This document shows positions 55,896 through 64,000 of a stretch of DNA of 64,000 bases, piece by piece (position 1 is the stretch's first letter; the number at the start of each line of letters is the position of its first letter). The stretch comes from Halichoerus grypus. Its lineage: Eukaryota; Chordata; Mammalia; Carnivora; Phocidae. Location: NCBI RefSeq assembly GCF_964656455.1, contig NC_135726.1:5714001-5778000 (forward strand). Reading direction: 5' to 3'. A program made the position numbers and the translations under genes. Below the pieces are notes generated by a model, which was not told the origin of the DNA, ran no database searches, and saw nothing but the letters and a program-made list of their open reading frames with translations.

Positions 55896-57439
55896 AAGCT
55901 TCAAACCCTTTCTGCTATCTAAAATCCAAAGTCACCCAAAGGTCTGGCTCAGGCAGCACTGGGAACTTAGAACCCTTGCTATGTGTATTTCTAAAGTATA
56001 ACTGTTATTAATTGTCATTAACTCACTCTGTTAGTGCCCTGTTAGTGAGCATTATGAAGCACTTGGAGCCAGGTTATGGCTTTTCTAAAGATGTCACAAG
56101 TACCACGCAAGAAGCTCTTCACATCGCAAAAGACACTCTAATCCTGAGACCACAGGCTCAGAGTCACCTGTGGCTGCAGATGAGCAGCCAGCCAACATCA
56201 TCACCCACCTGCACTGCTTACAGCAGAGGCAGGCCTTGCTCCCGCCTCTGGTTTCTGCTTGCACGTTATTAACGTGTAATGAAGAGTAGGTTCTGCTTTA
56301 TCGATCTCCAGACCAGAGCTACGTGGGATGCTGCCTAAGAAAAGCCCCAAAGGATTTTATTTGATTTTTGCACAGAACAATAATCTCCCTCACCAAATTA
56401 GCAGCTGGACTGCAGGATGGGTGGGGATTTCACCTTGAAATTGTTGACAGGGTAGCAAAACAGGAATGTCTATATTTGCCAATCCTTGCTCAAATATATA
56501 ATATCCCGCTGCTGGCACCCTGTCAAATGAGTCCCCAGAAAGTACCAGCCATGCTGAGGAAGGGGGAAACCGCAGCACACGAGAGATTAGAACCACGAGA
56601 GGACATTGACGTGCAGCACAAAGTGGTAATGACGGGGTTTTGTCTTTGCAAAATGACAACACTAATCATAATTATCTCAGCCAGCCCATCTCCTTTTTCT
56701 CTTCTGCTCTCAAAATATTCCTGTCTAGGAAATCCCGATCCAAGAACCTCAGAAATGCCCTCTCTTCCTTAGCTCCATCATAATTTTACCGGATTCCTTT
56801 TATGGGCTGTTTGGAGGAGTTAAGCCATGTGTTGGCTGCTACTTGGTGTTGAAAACACAAGAGTTAGCTTCTCCCCACCCTGCCAGCAGCTCAGTTCTTT
56901 GGCTCAGCCTAAAGTCATATAAGGCAATGGCCTTCCAGGGACGGTCAGATTCAAGATCACAGGATGCACAGTGGGGGACTGCAAAAGCTCTGAGAGAGTT
57001 CCTGATCTCTTCCAGGACCCCAGGAGCCTGGGGCTCAAAGTTTTTGATCACCTCTCTCTCCAGCCAACAGTAGACCTCTGCCATCTCCAGACACTGAAAT
57101 CACATGCATGAAACCCACTTGGGAAAGACTTTCCTCTTAGGTTCAGGCATGTCCTTTCATTCCTGCCTTTATGGGAACTGGTTTTTCCAGACCTTGGAAG
57201 AATATCTTATAAGAAATCGAAAGTGACAGCCCATCCCGAGCCCATTTGTCAGGGGAAAGGTGATGAGACTCCTCCATGTGACCCTTACACAGAAAGAGAG
57301 AGAGTCAGATCCAAACGGGGGCTAAGACAGTTCCAGGTTCTAATGGATTCATCTCCCCTAATTGCCTGTGTAGCATGTCTGTTAAATTTAGATAAGGCTT
57401 AAATAGGGCCCAAAGAAGATCCAGGAGGGAGTCACAAAA
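55896..57439. other. repeat-poor stretch, candidate conserved non-coding DNA
   Basis: No gene recognised; the 134-codon frame (56368-56772) has no domain. Contains a 21-base sequence at 56656-56676 repeated exactly at 58198-58218. Confidence 0.45.
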
Positions 57440-57560
57440 ATGATTAAAAGGTTGTAAAATTGGGGCTTATGGATGGAGGAACTGGGGGTTATTTATCCTG
57501 GAAAAGGGAGGGCTGAGGAGGGGCATATAAAGACTTCATACCAGATTAATTATGTAAATA
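57440..57560 (+). mobile_element. L3/CR1 LINE fragment (sense)
   Basis: 'gatggaggaactgggggtta', 'tttatcctggaaaagggagg' and 'gctgaggaggggcatataaa' match the CR1/L3 3' region wording (gagg...ctggggatg...agcctggagaag). Very old. Confidence 0.6.
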
Positions 57561-58219
57561 AGCAGACACCCAGCTGGCCTGGAATCTCAACCATTTGGCA
57601 GGGAGAGTGGGTACTGAGGGGGGTTACTAGTAGTTTTAAAATCATTAGTTGCCTACTCAGATTTCTGAGGGGTTCGTTGTTGCTGGGTAATACAAGTTAT
57701 GGATATGCCAAGTCTGTTTTAATGAGCCCAGACACCACCCACTAAAAATCATTTCCAGCTAAACAGGTGATGAAGGCAGTTTTTCTTTGTCCGTTGTCAC
57801 ACGCAGAGGGCTTGCCAGGACTCCTTGCATGATGGCAGACTCCAGGACTCATCCCTTCTTAATTCCCCAACTAGGGTCATGTGCTGGGGGGCACATTCAG
57901 GGGTTCTGTCATCCAGACAAGAAGATGCTGGACAGAATGTCCCCTCAGGATGACTAGCTGAGGGTGGCCAGAGGCTAGAGAGGTATTTCCTTGCTCAGGA
58001 GTCATCCCTTGCACGCTAGGTAAGTCTGCCCACCGGTTCTACCTCCTGACCACTCTGTGGTTCTTTTCATTCAACAAGACATTAACTCATCACTGAGAAC
58101 CGCTGGGTCCTTCTGAGCCCCGGGTTCTAAGCCTGGACACAGAGGTGAAGAAATGGTTCAAAAATGTAAAAAAAATTAAAATATGATTTGAATACTAACA
58201 ACACTAATCATAATTATCC
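57561..58219. other. unique sequence
   Basis: No gene or named repeat recognised. Confidence 0.5.
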
Positions 58220-58435
58220 CAGGAACATTTGGTAGGTACTTATTCTGCCCCATGGCCCTCCACTTAGCACTTCAAATATAGTCTCACTTCATTCTTGAAA
58301 TAACCCTATGAAAGAGAAACTACTGTTTCCCCCCCTTTTGCAGATACAGAAGTTTTAAAGAAGTTAACTAATTTGCCCACAGGTCACCAAATCAGTAAGG
58401 GCCTTGGTGAGATTTGAACCTATGCTTTCTAATAC
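58220..58435 (-). mobile_element. MIR SINE (antisense)
   Basis: 'tttggtaggtacttattctg', 'cttgaaataaccctatgaaa', 'ttgcagatacagaagtttta' and 'gtgagatttgaacctatgct'. Confidence 0.75.
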
Positions 58436-58766
58436 TTAACCTGTTTTTAAAATTATGGTTTTGCTTCTGTTGGTTTTTTGATGGAAACCTAGAACAGATC
58501 ATAGAATTTCACATTTAGGAGATACAGCAATCACTAGTCCATAGTGATTACTAGTGCACTCTGAATTCCTCTGCTATTCTGCCTTCCAGAAACATTCCAC
58601 CAAGTGTTGGTAGAGAGGAGGGGCAACCCACCCCTTCTTGGAGAAGGCAAGAAAAGTATCTCAAGAGGACATGTGCCCCAGGATCTCAAGGACTCACAAG
58701 CTTCTTCTCCTTGTGTCATGGGGACTCATGGAGATTCTTCAGATCAGGCTTGATGTGAATCCTAGT
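58436..58766. other. unique sequence
   Basis: A small 'cactagtccatagtgattactagtgcact' inverted region near 58531-58560. No gene. Confidence 0.45.
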
Positions 58767-58945
58767 TCAGAGGGCAGTGATTCTTAGACATTAATGTATA
58801 GATCATGTGGAGAGCATGTTAAAAATGCAGACCCTTGGCCCTCACACCTAAAAGCCCTGCTTTGATAGGCCTTGGCCAGGTTGGAGAATCTGAGTGTTTA
58901 TTCAGCACCCCAAGGAATTCTAATGTGGGTGGTGCAAGATCCTAA
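58767..58945. mobile_element. hAT-Charlie MITE (MER5-like)
   Basis: 'cagtgattcttagacattaa', 'gagcatgttaaaaatgcaga' and 'caaggaattctaatgtgggt' follow the MER5/MER20 layout; termini worn. Confidence 0.6.
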
Positions 58946-59026
58946 AATTGAGGGAAAGTCCCTTAGAGTTGTTATTCTCTCCCCTGACACTCTTTTCTTG
59001 CCAAGCATCCTTTGCCTCCTTACACA

Positions 59027-59027
<1 letters not shown>

Positions 59028-59065
<38 letters not shown>
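59028..59065. repeat. (AC)19 microsatellite
   Basis: Uninterrupted alternating A and C. Confidence 0.95.
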
Positions 59066-59067
<2 letters not shown>

Positions 59068-59084
59068 CTCCCCACAATCTACTC

Positions 59085-59700
59085 ACACACAGTAAGCATT
59101 TACTAAGTACCCAGTACTATAAAGATGGCTGACCTCATGAAGCTCAGAGTATAGCAGAAGAAATATGTGAACACTTGATCTGCATGAAGCTGAGATGTGA
59201 GAGTAGGCCCCAAGGAGGAGCAAAGCCCTGGGGAGTTCATGAGACATACTGATGATAGTTGAGAGCTGGAACCCAGGAAGACTTCCTGGAGGGTGAGTAG
59301 ACTTGGAATGGGGAGTGCTTCCTGGGGTAACCCCAGGCAAGGCTGCAGAAACAGCCAAGAATCTGAGACTAGGGAGTCAGTCATTTAGCTGGGGCTTTTT
59401 TTTTTTTTTTTAAAGATTTTATTTATTTTTTTGACATAGAGAGACACAGTGAGAGAGGGAACACAAGCAGGGGGAGTGGGAGAGGGAGAGAGAGAAGCAG
59501 GCTTCCAGCTGAGCAGGGAGCCCGATGCGGGGCTCCATCCCAGGACACTGGGATCATGACCTGAGCCGAAGGCAGACGCTTAATGACTGAGCCACCCAGG
59601 CGCCCCTAGCTGGGGCTTTAAAGGCAGGTTGGGAAAAGGTGTAGAGGAATTAAACACTGATGCAGGTTTGGGTGTGGATCAGGGTACATGGTGTGTGTTG
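59085..59700 (-). mobile_element. L2 LINE 3' region (antisense), split by a SINE
   Basis: 'gtaagcatttactaagtacc', 'cctcatgaagctcagagtat', 'gaagacttcctggagggtga' before, 'taaaggcaggttgggaaaag' after. Its minus-strand frames of 91-93 codons are L2 shadows. Confidence 0.62.
59399..59606 (-). mobile_element. Can-SINE (minus strand), young copy
   Basis: T run, 'aaagattttatttatttttt', GA-rich part, 'cactgggatcatgacctgag', head 'gagccacccaggcgcccc'. Exact 13-bp TSD 'tagctggggcttt' at 59386-59398 and 59607-59619. Confidence 0.97.
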
Positions 59701-60264
59701 ATGCTGAATTTTATCAGTAGCCATTAACAAAGTTACATGGGAAGGACATGATGGGTGGGGATCAGGGCAATGAGCCTGGAGGCCATCACAGTAGGCCTGG
59801 CAAGAGATATAAGGCTGTTTTCATAGGTTATTGGGCAGGATTAGTTAGAATGGAGAAGAACAAGCAAGGTGCTCATATTAAGCTTTCCATTCATTTACAT
59901 ATAAGTAGTATCAATGCTAATAACAACCACTGAAGTGAATCCCAGAAGGGAACATTCTTATATAATTTTTTGTTAAGGTGTGTGTTTAAAAGCAATAAAA
60001 TAAAATGTATTCCATAATTTAGACTTTCTCTAAATTATACCAGCCTTCAACTAATGAGTACAAATTAATGAAGACTGACCATTCTGCTACAGAAAGGGTT
60101 ATCATTTCCATCAAGGTCATGCTACATGATGGCATACATTACAGAAGTGGAATGTTCCATAGAGAAAAGGTTGCTGGACAGTGTTATGCTGGTAAAAAAA
60201 ATATGGTAAGATTAGATGAACTAACCTGATAGTGTCTGTCCTCCATGAGAAGGCGTGTAGGAGG
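59701..60264. other. unique sequence
   Basis: AT-rich at 59950-60070. No gene or named repeat recognised. Confidence 0.5.
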
Positions 60265-60505
60265 CAAGAGAGCCAAGTGGTTAATGCTGAGGCCTCTGGG
60301 TTCAAATTCAACATCTACTGCCTAGAAGCAGGGTGACGTCCAGCAAGTGATTAATTTCTTTGAACCTCATTTCCCCAAATGTGAAACAGGACTAATAAAA
60401 ACTCCTACCTCAGAGCCCTCCTGTGAGGATTAGATAAGATAATGTCTCTGAGGCACTGGCCGCATAGTAGAACTCATAAGCATTACTGATCATCACTGTC
60501 ACCAT
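60265..60505 (+). mobile_element. MIR SINE (sense), nearly complete
   Basis: 'gagccaagtggttaatgctg', 'gggttcaaattcaacatcta', 'cctcatttccccaaatgtga', 'cctgtgaggattagataaga' and 'gaactcataagcattactga'. Confidence 0.85.
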
Positions 60506-60599
60506 GGGGATTTTCTGTGTGCCCAAGCTTGAGAGTAATTTCCTATGTTTCACCAACAACAAATGGTGGGAGGAGCCATGCCCACAGACTGTAGTGCGG

Positions 60600-60705
60600 G
60601 ATCTGAATCCATCTTTCCCATGGACAAGGTGGCTGACCTGGGGAGAACCCCTTCTATGTCTCTGAGCTTCAGTTTCCTTGTCTGTACAATGAGAAGGTAG
60701 GTTTG
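60600..60705 (+). mobile_element. MIR SINE fragment (sense)
   Basis: 'gatctgaatccatctttccc' and 'cttcagtttccttgtctgta' fit the MIR core. Confidence 0.55.
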
Positions 60706-62854
60706 TTTATATTGGAATTCTAAACCCTTCTTTTAGAGCCGTCCACTTTTTTATCAAATGGAATTTCCTCTTGAACCCTAATGTCTAAAATACATAAAAG
60801 CAAAACTACCCCGGTTGAAGTTTGCTCTCAGGGCTAGAGTCCCAGCTATTTTCTTCACTCTGTTCCTCTTGTGCTTTCCCCATGTTAGGGCCCAAGTCCC
60901 TCTCTCAATACTAGACCTCTATAAAACATGGTTTAAAAACTATAGGATTAGGGACATCCAAGATCATTTGGGGTCCTAAGATTCTATCCTTATGGGAAAA
61001 GAGGGCAGGGGCTGTCCAAACAGCAAGACAAAATGAAGTCTGTGATAAAGCCTGAAAGATCTTATAAACTATGTGTCCTTGATGATCATAATTAGAACCT
61101 TCACATTGCAATCACTGACACACCGCTCTTTCACTTCGATTCCTGTTAAAAGACGTGGAACGGGAAGTGGAAAATGCCAGGGGTGTTTACATACAGTGCA
61201 CTACAGGCGACTCACCCAGACCTTCAGCTGCGACATGGCCTAACACTGATACTAGATGGGAAGAGGTTAGACGACTAGCTTCTTCCTCAACCTTATTTAT
61301 GCACCCCCACTTTGTTTTATTTTGTTTTTTAATGTTAGACTAAGAAAAAAGCAGATGACAATTTATAAGAGACACCAAATCAAATTGTTCTTTCATGCAC
61401 ACTTAGAATGGATTGTTTAATTTTGAAAGGTATTTATTCATATATGTATAGGCATTTATATATTTTTATTAATATATAAACATTATGTATATAAATGTAA
61501 AATATATAAACATATTTTTTTTAATATATTTATATCCATATATACTTTTTTCTAAGGGCAGTCTTTCTCAGTCTATCCTAACCCATATGTCTCCCAACTC
61601 AGAAGACAGTGCTGACTTTGGGACAGCCCTTTATAGGTTATCCAGCCTCACAGCCTTATCTGGAGCCCTTCTGGTGGACAAGAACTTCTATTTCTCTCAA
61701 GCCCATTCCTTTCTTGGGCAGATCCATTTGTTATGCCTTTCTTTGTTGACCTGAAATCTGTCTCCCTCTGATTTTTCTCCCATTAGTTCTCCCTCCTCTT
61801 TCTCAAGCAAGACAACCACCCTAGCCTTCCAGACATATTGGGGTGGGGCCACCCAGAGCCTTGCAGACAAGACCCTGCCCCAGTGTATCTGGAAGGCGGG
61901 ACCTCTACCCCAGAGGTCCTGAAGGGCAGAGCATCTAATCAAAGAGGATTATCTCAAGACCTAAGGTCTAAAGGAATTTGCGCTGTTGGGTTTTGGTCTT
62001 GCTAGAGACTAATCACTCTTTCCTTCTTTCCTATTTCTCCCTTTTGAAATGGAAATCTCTATCCTATGCCGGTTCCATCATTGTATTTTAGATGATATAA
62101 TTTGAATTCATAGGTTCACAGCTGGAGAGGAATTTGCCTCAAGATGAATCATACCTTCAGCCTCACCCATAACTGATTTGGACGATATTCAGATGAGATT
62201 TTGGACTTTAGAGTTGATGCTGGAAAAGAGTCAAAACTTTCAGGGCTTTGGGAGGGAACAAATGTGCTCCTGTCATTCCTCTGTGTTTGGAGACTGCATC
62301 TTACTCCCTGCCCTCATACACCGCTGTCCACTATGACTGGCCCCTGCCTCTACTGTACCATTAATTAAATATGTTGAATATCATGTCCATGCCTATCTAC
62401 TTCCTACAACAAAGTAAGTCAGCTGGCCCTGTATGCACACCTCATTAGAGATTGCTTTTGTTCAGTTAATAGGAAAAAAAAAAAAAAAACAAGCATGGAA
62501 TTGGTGTTAGTTAAACTGGATACAACTAAATCAACTACTTGACTAAATTATTGCACCTCTGAGTTTATGCTTTAGGAAGCAAAGCAAATGGCTGTGACCA
62601 AAGCTATTTTCCTGCTGAACAGCAGATAGGGCACATTTTAGTCCTCCAGTCTGAGGTTACTGCAACACTCTCTGAGTTAAGTATCTTTTCCTTTCAATAA
62701 AAGAAGACTCACTAAACATTGAACCAAATACAAATTTTCTAACTTTGGAAAGGAGGTTGAAATTAAATAGCCAAAAAACAAGAAGATTTGACTTGGAAAA
62801 TGTGGTTAGCTCATGTACCTAATTCACTGAAGATCAAAGATTATCTCCAGTTGT
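60706..62854. other. unique sequence with an AT-rich tract
   Basis: 61438-61545 is alternating A/T-rich (many TATATAAA words). A run at 62474-62489. Sequence after 61560 is pyrimidine-rich but matches no family I know. No gene. Confidence 0.5.
61438..61545. repeat. AT-rich low-complexity tract
   Basis: About 108 bases, almost entirely A and T, with repeated ATATATAAA words. Confidence 0.85.
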
Positions 62855-63205
62855 AAATCCTGACCACCACACTGTATGATCTGACCCCCACATTATGCTC
62901 CATCTCCTCTCTCTCCTCCTCCTTGCTAACTACTGGGCACTCACAAGTTACTTTCTGCTCCAGGACTTACTGGCTGGCTCCTTCTTACCCTTCCATGACT
63001 ACACTGTTGCCTCCAAGTTACTCCATATCACATCTCTCTGTTTATTCACAACACTTAGGAGGAATTGATCTTATCTTGTTAACTAGTTGTTCATCACCTG
63101 TCTTCCCCATCATGCTACCAGGAATTACATCTGCCTTGTTTACCAGTGTATCTCCAGTGCCTCAAATGGTGCCTGGTACAAAATAGGGTTGGATAAATGT
63201 GGATG
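62855..63205 (+). mobile_element. L2 LINE 3' region (sense)
   Basis: 'cacactgtatgatctgaccc', 'ccttgctaactactgggcac', 'ctccagtgcctcaaatggtg' and 'caaaatagggttggataaat', worn. Confidence 0.62.
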
Positions 63206-63208
63206 AAA

Positions 63209-63270
63209 GGAGGGAGAGAGAGAAAGAAGAAAGGAGGAGAAGAGAGAGAGGAAAGGGGACAGGGAAGATA
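63209..63270. repeat. purine-rich GA/GGA tract
   Basis: Imperfect GAGA and GGAA mix directly after the L2 end. Confidence 0.85.
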
Positions 63271-64000
63271 ATATGAGTATGAACTTGATACCAGATCTGT
63301 ATTTAAAGCTGTAGCCAACAAAGGAAAACACCATTCAATCCATTAAATAATACACCAGATGACCAAAATCTGTTGAAAAGCATCCACCCCTTCCTAATGC
63401 AGTCTGAATTCACATGGCAGAGAAAGGATGATACCTTGCAGAATCATAAACAAAATAAAAAGCACAATCAAGTAGATCTTCTCTCCAGAATTATGTAAGG
63501 CTGACATAAACAGAGCCTCTTAATCCTCTTAGACTATGATTAATTTTTTTAAGTCCTTAAAATCTGAAAACTTGAAGACGAAGTTTAGATGACATGTTTC
63601 CTAGGAAGAAGCAGACATATGTCATGAAATATGTCCCCACCAAAAAAAAAAAAAAAAAAAAAATTAAGGGAGAGAAAAATGTATTAATTATTTGAATGAG
63701 TTTTGGGATCACCAGCCCAGTGAAATTCCCACTGCTGAAATGAGCCTGACTTTTCACGATCACAAAGTAGTTGAGGAAATGTTCAGGTGGGGACAGCGGG
63801 AAGCTGAGCTAATTTCCGGGAACCCACGTTGCTTCCCACACGTACCATAGAGGCGATTGTATGGCTCTGCTAATTAGCATACTGAATTCTAATTGTTACA
63901 TCTCTGAACATCCCCTTGCTGGAGAGAAGGAAGGAGAAAATCAAATCTAAAATAAAAACACACTGGACATCTCACTTGCTCAGTGGGACCCCCAGAAGTA
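63271..64000. other. unique sequence to the window end
   Basis: A run at 63642-63663. 63840-63900 has 'ctgctaattagcatactgaa', a TAATTA-type word with a near-palindromic GCTAATTAGC core. No gene. Confidence 0.5.

Noticed and set aside
1..64000. A previously undescribed gene system
   Set aside because: No cluster of genes, no conserved protein and no RNA gene could be supported; the content is interspersed repeats and unique non-coding DNA.

Overview
This window looks like non-coding mammalian DNA from a carnivore. The clearest evidence is at least 16 copies (nested ones counted separately) of the tRNA-Lys-derived Can-SINE (SINEC). Each has the G-CACCTGGGTGGCTCAGT head, a CT-rich stretch, AATAAA repeats and an A tail. 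There are also two copies of a carnivore L1 3' end with a distinctive two-module 3' UTR. I associate that L1 tail with arctoid caniforms (bears, seals, mustelids); this comes from memory and was not checked by search. There is no bacterial, phage or plasmid content.

I find no convincing protein-coding gene, rRNA, tRNA or snRNA gene. The longest open frames (about 150 codons) lie in L2 tails, low-complexity DNA or unrecognised sequence, and none has a recognisable domain. The one frame that matches a protein family is the last ~70 codons of L1 ORF2 (31986-32231), a 5'-truncated dead copy. The window is therefore best read as intergenic DNA or a long intron.

Layout: 1-5.7 kb is dense in MIRs and holds two nested insertions (SINE in SINE at 2.3-2.6 kb; L1 in SINE at 4.7-5.4 kb) plus a small L1 remnant that looks 5'-inverted. 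5.7-15.5 kb is mostly unique with an old L1, MIR and L2 pieces. 15.5-16 kb is an inverted SINE-in-SINE with an AATA microsatellite. At 18.95 kb is a 35-bp minisatellite, and at 24.9 kb a long GGAA/GGGA tract. 25-31 kb has L2, MIR and two hAT-type MITEs. 31.4-33.1 kb is the youngest-looking cluster: a head-to-head SINE pair, the L1 3' end and another SINE. 34-45 kb has an old antisense L1, several L2s (one split by a hAT MITE, one by a SINE) and more SINEs. 45.3-48.3 kb is poor in young repeats. 48-64 kb has MIRs, a SINE, L2s, two MaLR-type solo LTRs, an L3/CR1 fragment and a SINE inside an L2.

The most informative content is the insertion archaeology: perfect or near-perfect target-site duplications (TSDs) give relative ages for nested elements. 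Several repeat-poor, AT-rich stretches with homeodomain-like TAATTA words could be conserved regulatory elements, but only a cross-species alignment can decide. Boundaries of old repeats (MIR, L2, L1M, hAT) were estimated by eye and may be off by tens of bases.
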